Positions 6,572-16,441 of a DNA stretch of 64,000 nt are shown here, in pieces. Positions within the stretch are counted from its first letter, which is position 1; the number at the start of each line of letters is the position of its first letter. Origin of the DNA: Azospirillum thermophilum (GTDB lineage: Bacteria > Pseudomonadota > Alphaproteobacteria > Azospirillales > Azospirillaceae); assembly GCF_003130795.1 (NCBI RefSeq), contig NZ_CP029355.1, positions 13,813 to 77,812 on the forward strand, given 5' to 3'. Both the position numbers and the translations under genes were made by a program. The notes below the pieces were generated by a model, which was given only the letters and a program-made list of their open reading frames with translations, was not told the DNA's origin and did no database searches.

Positions 6572-8174
6572 CGGAATCGGCCCCGGCTCCGTGGATGGGG
6601 ATGGTGAAGCGGAACACCGTCTCGCCGTGGGGCAGGCGCTCGCTGGTCAGGGTGCCGCCGTGGCCCTCGACGATGCTGCGGGCAATGGACAGGCCTAGAC
6701 CCATGCCGGTGGCCTTGGTGGTGACGAAGGGCGCGAACAGGTTGCGCTCGACGACGCCGGCCAGCCCCGGCCCGCTGTCGCGCACGCCGACCGCCACGAA
6801 ACCCGCCTCGGCCGCGGGGTGGGCGAAGACGACGATGCGGCGCCGGCGGGGATCGGGGGCGTCCATCGCTTCCGCGGCGTTGCGCACGAGGTTGAGGATC
6901 ACCTGCTGCAGTTGCACCGCGTCGCCGCTAACAGCGGGCAGGCCGGGCGCCACCTCGGCCTGGATGGACACGGAATGCTGCCCGGCGAGAGGAGCGGCCA
7001 GCGCCAGGCAATCGGCGACCAGCGCGCCGACCGACAGCGGTGCGGGGTCGCTGCGCCCCTTGCGCACGAAGTCGCGCAGGCTGCGGATCACCCGGTCGGC
7101 CCGCTCGGCCTGGGCCACGGTCTTGTCGAGGATCTTGCTCAGGCGGGGCGATGCCTGCTCGAGCTTGGCGATCTTGCGGGCGGCACGGGCGTAGCTCATG
7201 GCAGCCGACAGCGGCTGGTTCAGTTCGTGCGCGAGGGCCGCGGCCATCTCGCCGGCCTCGGTCAGGCGCGACGCGCGGGCGAGGTCCGACTGGCGCTCGC
7301 GGATCGCCGCCTCGACCCGGCGGCGCTCGCTGACCACGGCGCCCAGCAGCAGCGCGGTGACCGCCAGCGTCAACATGAGAAGCTGGAAATGGGTGGTCCT
7401 GGCGGTCTCCACCCCGGTCGCCTGAATAGCGACGATCAGCCCGGCCTGGGTGGCGGCCGAGGCGAGCGCCGCCCCCGCCAGCCCGTGCCTTACAGCCACC
7501 GCCACCGCTGGCAGGAACAGCAGGTAGAAGTGTTCGTACTGGACCGAGGCGAGCGGTCCGAAATCCAACCACAGCGTGACGCCGATGAGCAGCCCGTACG
7601 CCGCCAGCTCGGCCGCCCCTTTCCAGGACGCGTGGGGCGCCGTCCCGCGCAGGGCGACCAGCACGACGGGCGTCAGCACGGTGATGCCGATGACCTCCCC
7701 AACCCAGTACCGCAGAAGGGCCCAGGCGAAACCCGACCAGGGGAACAGGCCGACCAGCGTGTGGAGGGCGATGTACCCCGTCCCCACCGCCAGCGGCGTC
7801 ACTGCCGCGCCGACGAGCAGCAGCACGATGTCGCGCAATTTGGAAAGGCGGGGGTCGAGGCCGAGCCGCCGACGCAGCGCCCAGGCCGCCCCGCCGTAGC
7901 CGGCAGCGAGGATGCCGTTCGCCACCGCCGTCACCCACAGGGCGACGGGTAGGTCGCGCACCATCAGGTCGGCCACCATCAACCCCAGCCACACCAGCGG
8001 CACGGCGCGTACGCCGACGACGATCAGCATCCCCATCATCAGCCCGGCGGGGGGATTCCATGGGGTGATGTTGAGCGGCGCAACCTCGTGGATGAAGCTG
8101 ACCCAGTCCAGGGCCAGGTGAGCGGCCAGATAGGCCGGCACGAGGACCATGCGGCCGCGGAGATCCTTCGGCAT
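6561..8174 (-). CDS. MASE1-domain sensor histidine kinase
   Basis: A protein of 537 residues. ATG at 8174 is preceded by GGGAGGAC; upstream codons of the open frame look non-coding. The N-terminal about 270 residues are a multi-pass MASE1-type membrane sensor (WVSFIHEVAPLNITPWNPPA is a typical MASE1 start). Next come a coil, the H-box (ALAHELNQPLSAAMSYARAA), N-box (LNLVRNAAEAM), a G1 box (DSGPGL) and G2 box (GMGLGLSIARSIVEGHGG). The DHp resembles FixL-type kinases, matching the FixJ-like partner immediately downstream. The signal sensed by MASE1 domains is generally unknown. Confidence 0.92.
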   Translation of the reverse strand: MPKDLRGRMVLVPAYLAAHLALDWVSFIHEVAPLNITPWNPPAGLMMGMLIVVGVRAVPLVWLGLMVADLMVRDLPVALWVTAVANGILAAGYGGAAWALRRRLGLDPRLSKLRDIVLLLVGAAVTPLAVGTGYIALHTLVGLFPWSGFAWALLRYWVGEVIGITVLTPVVLVALRGTAPHASWKGAAELAAYGLLIGVTLWLDFGPLASVQYEHFYLLFLPAVAVAVRHGLAGAALASAATQAGLIVAIQATGVETARTTHFQLLMLTLAVTALLLGAVVSERRRVEAAIRERQSDLARASRLTEAGEMAAALAHELNQPLSAAMSYARAARKIAKLEQASPRLSKILDKTVAQAERADRVIRSLRDFVRKGRSDPAPLSVGALVADCLALAAPLAGQHSVSIQAEVAPGLPAVSGDAVQLQQVILNLVRNAAEAMDAPDPRRRRIVVFAHPAAEAGFVAVGVRDSGPGLAGVVERNLFAPFVTTKATGMGLGLSIARSIVEGHGGTLTSERLPHGETVFRFTIPIHGAGADSDES

Positions 8175-8341
8175 GTCCTCCCGTCCGATCGATGTCGTGC
8201 GCCTGCCCGTAACGATAGGGACGGCCGGGCGCGATGCAATCCGTATTAGCCGGCATAGACAGGGCCAGCGGCTGTTTCCGATCATGTCCCGGACAGGAAA
8301 GCCCGAATACAGCACGCCCGTTTGGGGCGGGGAGTACAGCT

Positions 8342-9196
8342 ATGACAACCCTTCGACGAATCCTGCTGGCCACCGACCTCGAACCGAAATCGGATCGGGC
8401 GATGGAGCGCGCGGTGCAGCTTGCCCGCCAGTCCGGTGCCGAGTTGGCCGCCCTGCACGTCGTCCACGACGGGGAGGGGCCGTACGCCCATTTGCCGCTC
8501 CACCATATCGAGGCGGAACTGCATCGCCACCTGGTCGCGGTTCCGGGTGGCGACGGTGTCTCGACGCGGGCGGTCGCCGTGCGGGGCGCTGCGGTGGAGC
8601 CGCAGGTCGCCGACTATGCCGGGCTGTGGCGGCCCGATCTGGTCGTGACAGGCGTCCACGCGCGCGATCACTTGGCGGACCTGTTCCTGGCGCCCACCAT
8701 CGAGCGAATCGCCGTCGCCAACGAAACCCCCGTGCTGATCGTGCGCGACAAGCCGCTCCGCCCCTACGCCCGTGCCCTGGTTCCGGTCGATTTCTCTGAA
8801 CGGTCGCGCGCTGCGGTGGAGGTCGCGTGCCGGCTGGTGATCGGCGGCAGCCTCCATCTGCTGCATGTTCTGGACCTGCCGTCGGCCACCCGCTCTCCGG
8901 TGGGGCTGCATGGGGTCGGAGAATCCATTCACGAGTTCGCTGAGGAGTTCGGCGCACTCCTTAAGGGAGTGGCTTTCGGCGATGCCGCCGTCACCCGCGA
9001 GGTGCGGATCGGGCCCCCCGTTCCGGAGATTGTCCGGACAGCGCGGCACGGGCGCTACGATCTGGTGGTGATGGGATCGGCGCGGCACGACGGCCTCATG
9101 CGCGCTCTCCTTGGCAGCGTTACCCAGGACGTGCTCGCGGAGATGCCCTGCGATGTCCTGATGGCAGGCGATCCGGTCGGCGATCATCAACAATGA
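8342..9196 (+). CDS. Universal stress protein, two UspA domains
   Basis: A protein of 284 residues; the start at 8342 has GGGGAG 8 nt upstream. Two UspA folds are in tandem: ILLATDLEPKSDRAMERAVQLA at the start and ALVPVDFSERSRAAVEVACRL from about residue 140. The second ends with a G-x2-G-x(9)-G(S/T)-like nucleotide-binding loop (VVMGSARHDGLMRALLGSVTQ). Tandem Usps of this type are cytoplasmic and often linked to low-oxygen or energy stress. It is divergent from the MASE1 kinase and upstream of a second Usp gene. Confidence 0.92.
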   Translation: MTTLRRILLATDLEPKSDRAMERAVQLARQSGAELAALHVVHDGEGPYAHLPLHHIEAELHRHLVAVPGGDGVSTRAVAVRGAAVEPQVADYAGLWRPDLVVTGVHARDHLADLFLAPTIERIAVANETPVLIVRDKPLRPYARALVPVDFSERSRAAVEVACRLVIGGSLHLLHVLDLPSATRSPVGLHGVGESIHEFAEEFGALLKGVAFGDAAVTREVRIGPPVPEIVRTARHGRYDLVVMGSARHDGLMRALLGSVTQDVLAEMPCDVLMAGDPVGDHQQ

Positions 9197-9390
9197 GGGG
9201 CAGGGCCATGCGTTCGCATGCACCCGGATGTCCGGGCCGCGGCTTGCTGCTCGGTTCCGGGCTCCGCATTCCCGGTGCTGTGGGAGAAGAGATGCGCCCC
9301 CAGCCCCTTGGACGTTCCTGGTTCCATCCCAGTTTGCTTCCGTCACGGCCACCCGCTTCAGCCGCGGGTAGAAACACCGGAGATGACCCG

Positions 9391-10443
9391 ATGGACATGG
9401 ATCGTGAACCATGGCCGCCAGGAAGGCGCAGGGAGAATACACAGTCCGGGGACAACGTCGTGCCGCTTCGGCCTGAGTCCGGGACGGACGCACTCGCCCC
9501 GCGTCCGACTGCGCGGCGGGCACCGGAAGGTGTCCCCGGCACGGCCGGTCAGCCAAGCTGGTCCGAAGGACCACCCCACAGGATCCTGCTGGCAACCGAC
9601 CTCAGCTTCCGCTGTGAACGCGCGCTGGAGCGGGCAGCGTCGTTGTCCGCCCAGTGGCAGTCGGAACTCGTGGTGTTGCACGTGCTCGACACGCCCACCT
9701 CCAGTCTTCCGGAGGCTAACTGCCGGCCGTCATGGCCTCCCGTCGAGCCGCGCAGCCTTGCCTGGAAGCGACTGCTCGCCGACGTCGGCGCCGTCACCAA
9801 ACAGGCCACCCTGCTGATCCAGGAGGGCGATCCGGCCGAAGCGATCGTGCACACGGTGGAAACGGAGCATTGCGGCCTGATCGTGCTCGGCATCACTCGG
9901 GATGCCGTTCTCGAACGCATATTCCTGGACAGGACCACAGACCGCCTGCTGCGCCGCTCCCGCGTGCCCCTCCTCATCGTGAAGGAGCGCTCATGGAGGC
10001 CGTATCGCGACATCGTCGTCGCCACGGACTTCTCCGACGCGTCGTGCGAGGCGCTGGAAGTTGCGGCTCGCCTGTTTCCCGGGCAGGCGCCCACGGTCTT
10101 CCACGCCTACGAGGCCCCGTTCTCCGGGCTGGCCGCAGATCCGCGCGCGTGCCGGCGGGACTATCGGGACATCGCCATGCAACAATGCCGAGCCTTCCTC
10201 GCGAGGGTACGGCGGCCGGCCGCTTGGCGGCCAGAACGCGTCGTGGTCGAAAATGGATCGCCGGATTTGCTCTTGCGGAATTACGTCCGCGATTTAGACG
10301 TGGATCTGGTGGTCCTCGGCATGCACAGGCGCAATGCCATTCTTGAACTGATTGCCGGCAGTATCGCCAAGACGATCATGGACGATGTGCCGTGCGATGT
10401 TCTGGTCATCCAGGAGCGGTCGGATGTCCATGCAAGAACCTGA
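9391..10443 (+). CDS. Universal stress protein, two UspA domains with N-terminal extension
   Basis: A protein of 350 residues from ATG at 9391 (GGAG at 9380-9383). The open frame extends back to 9193 but lacks a good ribosome site. A proline/arginine-rich, low-complexity extension of about 65 residues precedes two UspA folds: RILLATDLSFRCERALERAA, then DIVVATDFSDASCEALEVAA, ending VVLGMHRRNAILELIAGSIA. It is paralogous in layout to the preceding gene. In other bacteria such clusters are induced by oxygen limitation; no FNR-type box was seen here. Confidence 0.9.
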   Translation: MDMDREPWPPGRRRENTQSGDNVVPLRPESGTDALAPRPTARRAPEGVPGTAGQPSWSEGPPHRILLATDLSFRCERALERAASLSAQWQSELVVLHVLDTPTSSLPEANCRPSWPPVEPRSLAWKRLLADVGAVTKQATLLIQEGDPAEAIVHTVETEHCGLIVLGITRDAVLERIFLDRTTDRLLRRSRVPLLIVKERSWRPYRDIVVATDFSDASCEALEVAARLFPGQAPTVFHAYEAPFSGLAADPRACRRDYRDIAMQQCRAFLARVRRPAAWRPERVVVENGSPDLLLRNYVRDLDVDLVVLGMHRRNAILELIAGSIAKTIMDDVPCDVLVIQERSDVHART

Positions 10444-10497
10444 AATTGGAGGCCACCCAATGGAAACCGCAGACAGTCCACCATGATGGAGACGGGG

Positions 10498-10986
10498 ATG
10501 AGCATCGCGGAGTTGTTATCGGCGCCCAACGTCATTCTCGATGCCGAGCCGACCAACAAGGCGGCCCTGCTCGACTTTCTTGCGGCGGAGGCCGGGCAGC
10601 GGCTCGGACTTCCCAAGCCGGAGGTCCTCGGCGCGCTTGAGGCGCGCGAGAAGCTCGGCTCCACCGCGCTCGGCCGGGGAGTCGCGCTCCCCCACGCCGA
10701 GATCCGCGATGCCCAAGCCCCCCTCCTCCTGTTCGCTCGGCTCCGCCGCGCCGTCAACTTCGAGGCCCGCGACGAGGAGCCGGTCGATCTCGTTTTCCTG
10801 GTGCTTTGGCCCGCCGCGGCCCGCAAGGGCCTGCTGCCCGCCATGTCGGACATCTGCCGTGCCCTGCGCGAGCCGCAGACGCTGCGCTGGCTGCGCGCCG
10901 CGGAGACGCCTGAGGATGTGGTCCGGCTCGTGCTTCAGGCAGTCCCTCCCGAAGCGGCGCGGGACGAAGCGCCGCGCGGGGAATGA
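10498..10986 (+). CDS. ptsN: PTS EIIA (PtsN/EIIA-Ntr-like) phosphoacceptor protein
   Basis: A protein of 162 residues from ATG at 10498 (GGAG 6 nt upstream; ATGs at 10483 and 10486 are alternatives). It has the EIIA-Ntr/fructose fold MSIAELLSAPNVILDAEPTN, the conserved active-site His in GRGVALPHAEI, and PVDLVFLVLWP. EIIA-Ntr proteins are regulatory phosphocarriers tied to potassium homeostasis and nitrogen metabolism. Placement 50 bp upstream of an Mrp/Pha cation antiporter operon makes control of the antiporter or its genes an attractive inference. Confidence 0.85.
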   Translation: MSIAELLSAPNVILDAEPTNKAALLDFLAAEAGQRLGLPKPEVLGALEAREKLGSTALGRGVALPHAEIRDAQAPLLLFARLRRAVNFEARDEEPVDLVFLVLWPAAARKGLLPAMSDICRALREPQTLRWLRAAETPEDVVRLVLQAVPPEAARDEAPRGE

Positions 10987-11035
10987 CCGCCGCCGACCAC
11001 CGCGCCTCCGCAAAGACGATCACGTGTAGAAACGC

Positions 11036-13990
11036 ATGCCTGATGCCCTGCTGCTCCTGACCCTCGTCGGTCTTCCCTTTCTCGGCGCGACGGCCGCCGG
11101 GCTCCTGCCGACGCACGCGCGCAACGCCGCGGCGTGGCTGGCCGGCGGGACCGCCCTGGTCGGGATCGCCCTGGTGTGGGCCGCCTATCCAACGGTGGCG
11201 GCGGGCGGCGTGCTCCGCCACGAGGTCGCTTGGATGCCGTCCCTCGGGCTCAACCTCGTCCTGAGGATGGACGGCTTCGCCTGGCTGTTCGCGGGGATGG
11301 TGTCGGGCGTCGGCGCGCTCGTGATCCTCTACGCGCGGTATTACATGGCGGCCGACGATCCGGTGCCGCGCTTCTTCGCTTTCCTGCTCGCCTTCATGGG
11401 TTCCATGACGGGTATGGTCATCTCCGGCAACCTGATCCAGCTCGCCTTCTTCTGGGAACTGACCAGCCTCTTCTCCTTCCTGCTGATCGGCTATTGGCAT
11501 CACCTGGCGGCCGCGCGCGACGGCGCGCGCATGGCGCTGACCATCACCGCCACCGGCGGACTGTGCCTGTTCGCCGGGGTGCTGGTGCTCGGCCACATCG
11601 TCGGCAGCTACGACCTCGACGCCGTGCTGGCCGCGGGTGACCGGATCCGCGCCCATCCGCTCTATCTGCCGGCGCTGATCCTCATCCTCCTGGGCGCCCT
11701 GACCAAGAGCGCGCAGTTCCCCTTCCATTTCTGGCTGCCACACGCCATGGCGGCGCCCACCCCGGTCTCCGCCTACCTGCATTCGGCGACGCTGGTGAAG
11801 GCTGGGGTCTTCCTGATGGCGCGCCTGTGGCCGGTGCTGGCGGGGACCGACGCCTGGTTCTGGATCGTGGGCACGGCCGGGATCGCCACCCTGATCCTCG
11901 GCGCCTACATCGCGATCTTCCAGCACGACCTGAAGGGCCTACTAGCCTATTCGACGATCAGCCATCTCGGGCTGATCACGCTTCTGCTCGGCCTCAACAG
12001 CGAACTCGCCATGGTGGCGGCGATCTTCCACATCATCAACCACGCGACGTTCAAGGCGTCGCTGTTCATGGCCGCGGGCATCATCGACCATGAGACCGGC
12101 ACGCGTGACATCCGGCGCCTGTCCGGCCTGAACCGCTTCATGCCGTTCACCGCGCGGCTGGCCCTGGTTGCCGCGGCGGCCATGGCCGGCGTGCCGCTGC
12201 TCAACGGCTTCCTGTCCAAGGAGATGTTCTTCGCCGAGGCGCTGTCGGCCGAGGGGCCGCTGCCGTTGCTCCTCGACGTCCTTCCGGCCGCGGCCACGGT
12301 GGCGAGCGCCTTCAGCGTGGCCTACTCGCTGCGCTTCATCCACGGCGCCTTCTTCGGCCCCGACCCGGTGGACCTGCCGCTCACACCGCACGAGCCGCCG
12401 ACCTGGATGCGGTTCCCGGTGGAGATTCTGGTGCTGGCCTGCATCATCATCGGCCTCCTCCCGGCAGCCACCGTGGGGCCGTACCTGGACATGGCGGCGC
12501 ACGCCGCCTTGGGCGCGGCCACGCCGGACTACAGCCTCGCGGTCTGGCACGGCTTCAACCTTCCCCTGCTGATGAGCCTGATCGCCCTGGCCGCCGGCGT
12601 CTCGCTCTACCTCCTGCTCCAGCGGCATCTCAGGAAGGGCGAGGAGGGAGCGCCGCTGATCGGCGGCCTGCAAGGCCAGCGCATGTTCGAACGCACTATG
12701 GTCTTCCTGTCCTGGCGGCTGGCGCGGACGCTGGAGGGGCTGCTCGGCACCCGGCGCCTGCAACCCCAACTGCGGCTGGTGGTGTGCGTGGCGGTTCTGG
12801 CCGCGGGCTGGACTGTCACTCTGCGCGGGCTCGGCCCCGGCAACCTCACCCCCGCTGGGATCGACCCCGTGCTTGCGCTGATCTGGGCGATCGGGGCGGC
12901 CTGCGCCCTCGGCGCCGCGTGGCAGGCCAAGTACCACCGGCTCGTCGCGCTGATCCTGCTTGGCGGCACCGGGCTGGTCACCTGCGTGACCTTCGTCTGG
13001 TTCTCGGCGCCCGACCTCGCCCTGACGCAGCTGCTGGTCGAGGTCGTCACCACCATCCTGCTCCTGCTCGGGCTGCGCTGGCTGCCCAAGCGCCTGGACG
13101 TTCCCGGCGCCCGCCCGCCGGAGGTGATCACCACCACGCGCCGCCTGCGCGACCTTGGCATCGCCGCGGCTGCCGGCTTTGGCATGGCGGGGCTGGCGTT
13201 CGGCGTGATGACCCGCTTCCCGCCCGAGATCCTGGCCGAGCATTTCCTGGAGCGCGCCTACACGGAAGGGGGCGGCACCAACGTCGTCAACGTCATTCTC
13301 GTGGATTTCCGCGGCTTCGACACGTTGGGCGAGATCACCGTGCTGGCGGCGGTGGCGCTCACCGCCTACGCGCTGCTGCGGCGCTTCCGCCCAGCGCCCG
13401 ACAGCGTCGATGTGCCGGAGCAGCAGCGCGACCAGAGCGCCTACGACATCGCCCGGCCGGAACGGCGGGAAGGCGACACCGTCGCCGACTGGCTGCTGAT
13501 CCCGTCCATCATCGCGCGGTTGCTGTTTCCGGTGATCGCCTTGGTGGCGGTGTACCTCCTGCTGCGCGGCCACGATCTGCCCGGCGGAGGCTTCGCAGCC
13601 GGCCTGACCGCGTCCATCGCCCTGATCCTGCAATACATGCTGGGCGGGACCCAGTGGGTCGAGGCGCGCCTGCGGGTGCTTCCGCTGCGCTGGATGGGCC
13701 TCGGCCTGCTGCTGGCCACCGGCACCGGCCTGGCCGCCTGGGCGTTCGGGCGCCCCTTCCTGACGACCTATTTCACCTACGCGGAACTGCCCCTCGTCGG
13801 CACGGTTCCGATGGCGAGCGCCTTGCTCTTCGACATCGGCGTCTTCGCCCTGGTCGTCGGCGCCACGATGCTGATGCTGATCGCGCTCGCCCGGCAATCC
13901 GTCCGTGGTCACCGCGCCGTGGCGCCGCGCCCCGCCGATGAGCCTGCCGCCGTTACGGCACCAGCGGCGACAGCGATGGGAGACGACTGA
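11036..13990 (+). CDS. mrpA: Mrp/Pha-type Na+(K+)/H+ antiporter, fused subunits A and B
   Basis: A protein of 984 residues, longer than a stand-alone MrpA. The N-terminal two thirds are the NuoL-like proton-translocating module (FFWELTSLFSFLLIGYWHH, FWLPHAMAAPTPVSAYLHSA with the conserved Lys/His region, FKASLFMAAGIIDHE). From about residue 810 there is an MnhB-type domain (LLIPSIIARLLFPVIALVAV, GHDLPGGGFAAGLTASIALI). This AB fusion is known from the S. meliloti pha system and other alphaproteobacteria. It is an integral membrane protein and the first gene of the antiporter operon, overlapping mrpC by one base. Confidence 0.96.
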   Translation: MPDALLLLTLVGLPFLGATAAGLLPTHARNAAAWLAGGTALVGIALVWAAYPTVAAGGVLRHEVAWMPSLGLNLVLRMDGFAWLFAGMVSGVGALVILYARYYMAADDPVPRFFAFLLAFMGSMTGMVISGNLIQLAFFWELTSLFSFLLIGYWHHLAAARDGARMALTITATGGLCLFAGVLVLGHIVGSYDLDAVLAAGDRIRAHPLYLPALILILLGALTKSAQFPFHFWLPHAMAAPTPVSAYLHSATLVKAGVFLMARLWPVLAGTDAWFWIVGTAGIATLILGAYIAIFQHDLKGLLAYSTISHLGLITLLLGLNSELAMVAAIFHIINHATFKASLFMAAGIIDHETGTRDIRRLSGLNRFMPFTARLALVAAAAMAGVPLLNGFLSKEMFFAEALSAEGPLPLLLDVLPAAATVASAFSVAYSLRFIHGAFFGPDPVDLPLTPHEPPTWMRFPVEILVLACIIIGLLPAATVGPYLDMAAHAALGAATPDYSLAVWHGFNLPLLMSLIALAAGVSLYLLLQRHLRKGEEGAPLIGGLQGQRMFERTMVFLSWRLARTLEGLLGTRRLQPQLRLVVCVAVLAAGWTVTLRGLGPGNLTPAGIDPVLALIWAIGAACALGAAWQAKYHRLVALILLGGTGLVTCVTFVWFSAPDLALTQLLVEVVTTILLLLGLRWLPKRLDVPGARPPEVITTTRRLRDLGIAAAAGFGMAGLAFGVMTRFPPEILAEHFLERAYTEGGGTNVVNVILVDFRGFDTLGEITVLAAVALTAYALLRRFRPAPDSVDVPEQQRDQSAYDIARPERREGDTVADWLLIPSIIARLLFPVIALVAVYLLLRGHDLPGGGFAAGLTASIALILQYMLGGTQWVEARLRVLPLRWMGLGLLLATGTGLAAWAFGRPFLTTYFTYAELPLVGTVPMASALLFDIGVFALVVGATMLMLIALARQSVRGHRAVAPRPADEPAAVTAPAATAMGDD

Positions 13991-14334
13991 TGGAACTCAT
14001 CCTCGCCCTCGGGATCGGCGTGCTGACGGGATCGGGCGTGTGGCTGCTGCTGCGGCCGCGGACCTTCCAGGTGATCATCGGCCTCTCGCTGCTCTCCTAT
14101 GCCGTCAACCTGTTCATCTTCTCGACCGGTGGGCTCCGCACAGGGGCTGCGCCGGTGCTCGAACGCGGCGCCGTGGGCCACCTCGCCACGCACGCTGACC
14201 CAGTGCCCCAGGCGCTGGTGCTCACCGCCATCGTCATCAGCTTTGCCACCACGGCGCTGTTCCTCGTCGTGCTGCTCGCCGCGCGCGGCCTGACAGGGAC
14301 CGACCACGTGGATGGCCGGGAGAAGGACCGATGA
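13990..14334 (+). CDS. mrpC: Mrp antiporter subunit C
   Basis: A protein of 114 residues with three membrane helices, NuoK-like. LILALGIGVLTGSGVWLLLR, VIIGLSLLSYAVNLFIFSTG and DPVPQALVLTAIVISFATTA are signature MnhC segments. Its start shares a base with the mrpA stop and its end overlaps mrpD by ATGA, so translation is coupled. Confidence 0.95.
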   Translation: MELILALGIGVLTGSGVWLLLRPRTFQVIIGLSLLSYAVNLFIFSTGGLRTGAAPVLERGAVGHLATHADPVPQALVLTAIVISFATTALFLVVLLAARGLTGTDHVDGREKDR

Positions 14335-15956
14335 GCGGTTGGATGAACCACCTGACGGTCGCGCCGATCATCATCCCTCTTCTGGCCGGGACCGTGATGA
14401 TGCTGATCGACGAGCGGCGGCGCACACTCAAGGCCGTTCTTGGCGTCGCCTCGGCTCTGGTCCTGCTCGTCCTCGCGGTCGTGCTGCTGCTGATGGCCGA
14501 TGGCGCGCCTTCGGGAAGCGGCGCCGTGCGCGTGTACCGGCTGGGCAACTGGCCGTCGCTCTTCGGCATCGTGCTGGTGCTGGATCGCCTTGCCGCGCTG
14601 ATGCTGCTGCTGACCGCCATCCTCGGGGTTGCCGCGCTGGTGTTCTCGCTGGCGCGTTGGCAGCACGCGGGAGCGCATTTCCATTCGCTGTTCCAGTTCC
14701 AGCTGATGGGGCTCAACGGCGCCTTCCTCACCGGCGACCTCTTCAACCTGTTCGTCTTCTTCGAGATCATGCTGGCCGCCTCGTACGGCTTGGCCCTGCA
14801 CGGCTCGGGCCTGGCCCGTGTCCGGGCTGGGCTGCATTACCTCGTGATCAACCTCGCGGCCTCCCTGCTCTTCCTGATTGGGGTGAGCATGATCTACGGC
14901 GTCGCCGGCACGCTCAACATGGCCGAACTGGCGACCCGGATCGCGGTCGTCGCCGGCGAGGACCGGGCGTTGCTGGAAGCGGGCGCGGCGATCCTGGGCA
15001 TCGCCTTCCTGATCAAGGCGGGGATGTGGCCACTGGGGTTCTGGCTGCCGAACACTTACGCCACCGTCAGCGCCGCGTCGGCGGCCATCATCTCGATCCT
15101 CAGCAAGGTCGGCGTCTACGCCGTGCTGCGGCTGTGGCTGCTGATGTTCGGCGAGAGCGGCGGGGCCTCGGCAGGCTTCGGCGGCCTGTGGCTGCTGGCC
15201 GGTGGACTCCTGACCATCGCCTTCGGGTCCGTGGCGGTGCTGGCGACGCAGAACATGGCGCGGCTCGCCGGCGCGAGCGTGCTGGTCTCCTCCGGCACGC
15301 TGCTGGCGGCGGTGGGGACGGGGCAGGTGGCGGTGACCGGGGGCGCGCTGTTCTACCTGACCAGTTCCGTCCTGGGGATCGCCGGCTTCTTCCTGCTGAT
15401 CGAACTGGTCGAACGCGGCCGGGAACTTGGCGCCGACGTGCTGGCCGTGACGCGCGAGGCGTTCGGCGAGGACGAGGAGGCGGATGAGGACGATCAGATC
15501 GGCGTCCCCATCCCGGCGACCATGGCGATCCTCGGGGCAAGCTTCGTCGCGTGCGCCCTTCTCCTGGCGGGACTGCCGCCGTTGTCGGCTTTCCTCGCGA
15601 AGTTCGCCATGCTGGCTCCCCTGCTGTCTCCCGGCAGCGCCGGCGTGTCCGCGACGACTTGGGCGCTGCTCGCCGCGTTCATCCTGTCCGGACTGGCGAC
15701 GATCGTCGCCATGACCCGCACCGGCATCGACGTCTTCTGGGCGTCCCCGGCGGCCACCGTCCCGCGCGTGCGCGTCGTCGAGCTCGCACCGGTCATGCTG
15801 CTCCTGACGCTGTGCGTGGCGCTCTCCGTGCAGGCCGGACCCGTGATGCGCTACATGGAAGCCACAGCCCAGTCGCTTTACGTGCCGCACGGTTACGTCA
15901 CCGGCGTGGTGCCAACCCCCTCCTGGCCGTCGGGGACGGAAGGAGACCGCCGATGA
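14331..15956 (+). CDS. mrpD: Mrp antiporter subunit D
   Basis: A protein of 541 residues; NuoM/N-like proton channel subunit. It shows FQLMGLNGAFLTGDLFNLFV, FFEIMLAASYGL, FLIKAGMWPLGFWLPNTYAT with the conserved Lys, and SAASAAIISILSKVGVYA. An acidic loop (AFGEDEEADEDDQ, about residues 380-395) interrupts the C-terminal helices. Overlaps ATGA with mrpC before it and mrpE after it. Confidence 0.95.
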   Translation: MSGWMNHLTVAPIIIPLLAGTVMMLIDERRRTLKAVLGVASALVLLVLAVVLLLMADGAPSGSGAVRVYRLGNWPSLFGIVLVLDRLAALMLLLTAILGVAALVFSLARWQHAGAHFHSLFQFQLMGLNGAFLTGDLFNLFVFFEIMLAASYGLALHGSGLARVRAGLHYLVINLAASLLFLIGVSMIYGVAGTLNMAELATRIAVVAGEDRALLEAGAAILGIAFLIKAGMWPLGFWLPNTYATVSAASAAIISILSKVGVYAVLRLWLLMFGESGGASAGFGGLWLLAGGLLTIAFGSVAVLATQNMARLAGASVLVSSGTLLAAVGTGQVAVTGGALFYLTSSVLGIAGFFLLIELVERGRELGADVLAVTREAFGEDEEADEDDQIGVPIPATMAILGASFVACALLLAGLPPLSAFLAKFAMLAPLLSPGSAGVSATTWALLAAFILSGLATIVAMTRTGIDVFWASPAATVPRVRVVELAPVMLLLTLCVALSVQAGPVMRYMEATAQSLYVPHGYVTGVVPTPSWPSGTEGDRR

Positions 15957-16441
15957 CGTGCTGGCTGCCGCTCCCCCTCCTGACCGCAACGCTGCTGGCC
16001 GTGTGGCTGATCCTGAACGAGAGTGTGTCGCCGGGTGCGCTCATCCTGGGCGGCGTGTTGTCGGTCGGCGCCGTCCGGGTCCTGCTGGCGCTCGAGCCGC
16101 CGGAGGGGCGCTTCCGGCGGCCGCTGGTCGCGCTCAGGCTCGCGCTGGTGGTCCTCGGCGACATCGTCCGGTCCAACATCGCGGTCGCCCGGATCATCCT
16201 GAACTCGGGGACCAGGGACCGAACCTCGGGCTTCGTGCGCATCCCCCTCGACCTGCGCGCGCCCTATGGCTTGGCGACGCTCGCCTGCATCATCACGGCC
16301 ACGCCCGGCACGATCTGGGTGGAGTACGATTCCGCCAGGAATACTGTCCTTCTCCACATCCTCGATCTGGTCGACGAGGAGACGTGGATCGAGACCATCA
16401 AGCAACGGTACGAGAAGCGCCTGATCGAGGTGTTCGAATGA
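15953..16441 (+). CDS. mrpE: Mrp antiporter subunit E
   Basis: A protein of 162 residues from ATG at 15953, which overlaps the mrpD stop by 4 nt; the frame extends further back but that is mrpD antiphase. It contains WLILNESVSPGALILGGVLS and IVRSNIAVARIILNSGTRDR, then LACIITATPGTIWVEYD and HILDLVDEETWIETIKQRYE, the typical MnhE pattern of membrane helices followed by a cytoplasmic tail. Confidence 0.93.
   Translation: MTCWLPLPLLTATLLAVWLILNESVSPGALILGGVLSVGAVRVLLALEPPEGRFRRPLVALRLALVVLGDIVRSNIAVARIILNSGTRDRTSGFVRIPLDLRAPYGLATLACIITATPGTIWVEYDSARNTVLLHILDLVDEETWIETIKQRYEKRLIEVFE

Noticed and set aside
11942..13912. 656-codon minus-strand frame inside mrpA, and similar long frames opposite mrpD
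   Set aside because: Antisense shadows: composition is Gln/Arg/His-rich with no motifs, while the plus strand encodes conserved antiporter subunits.
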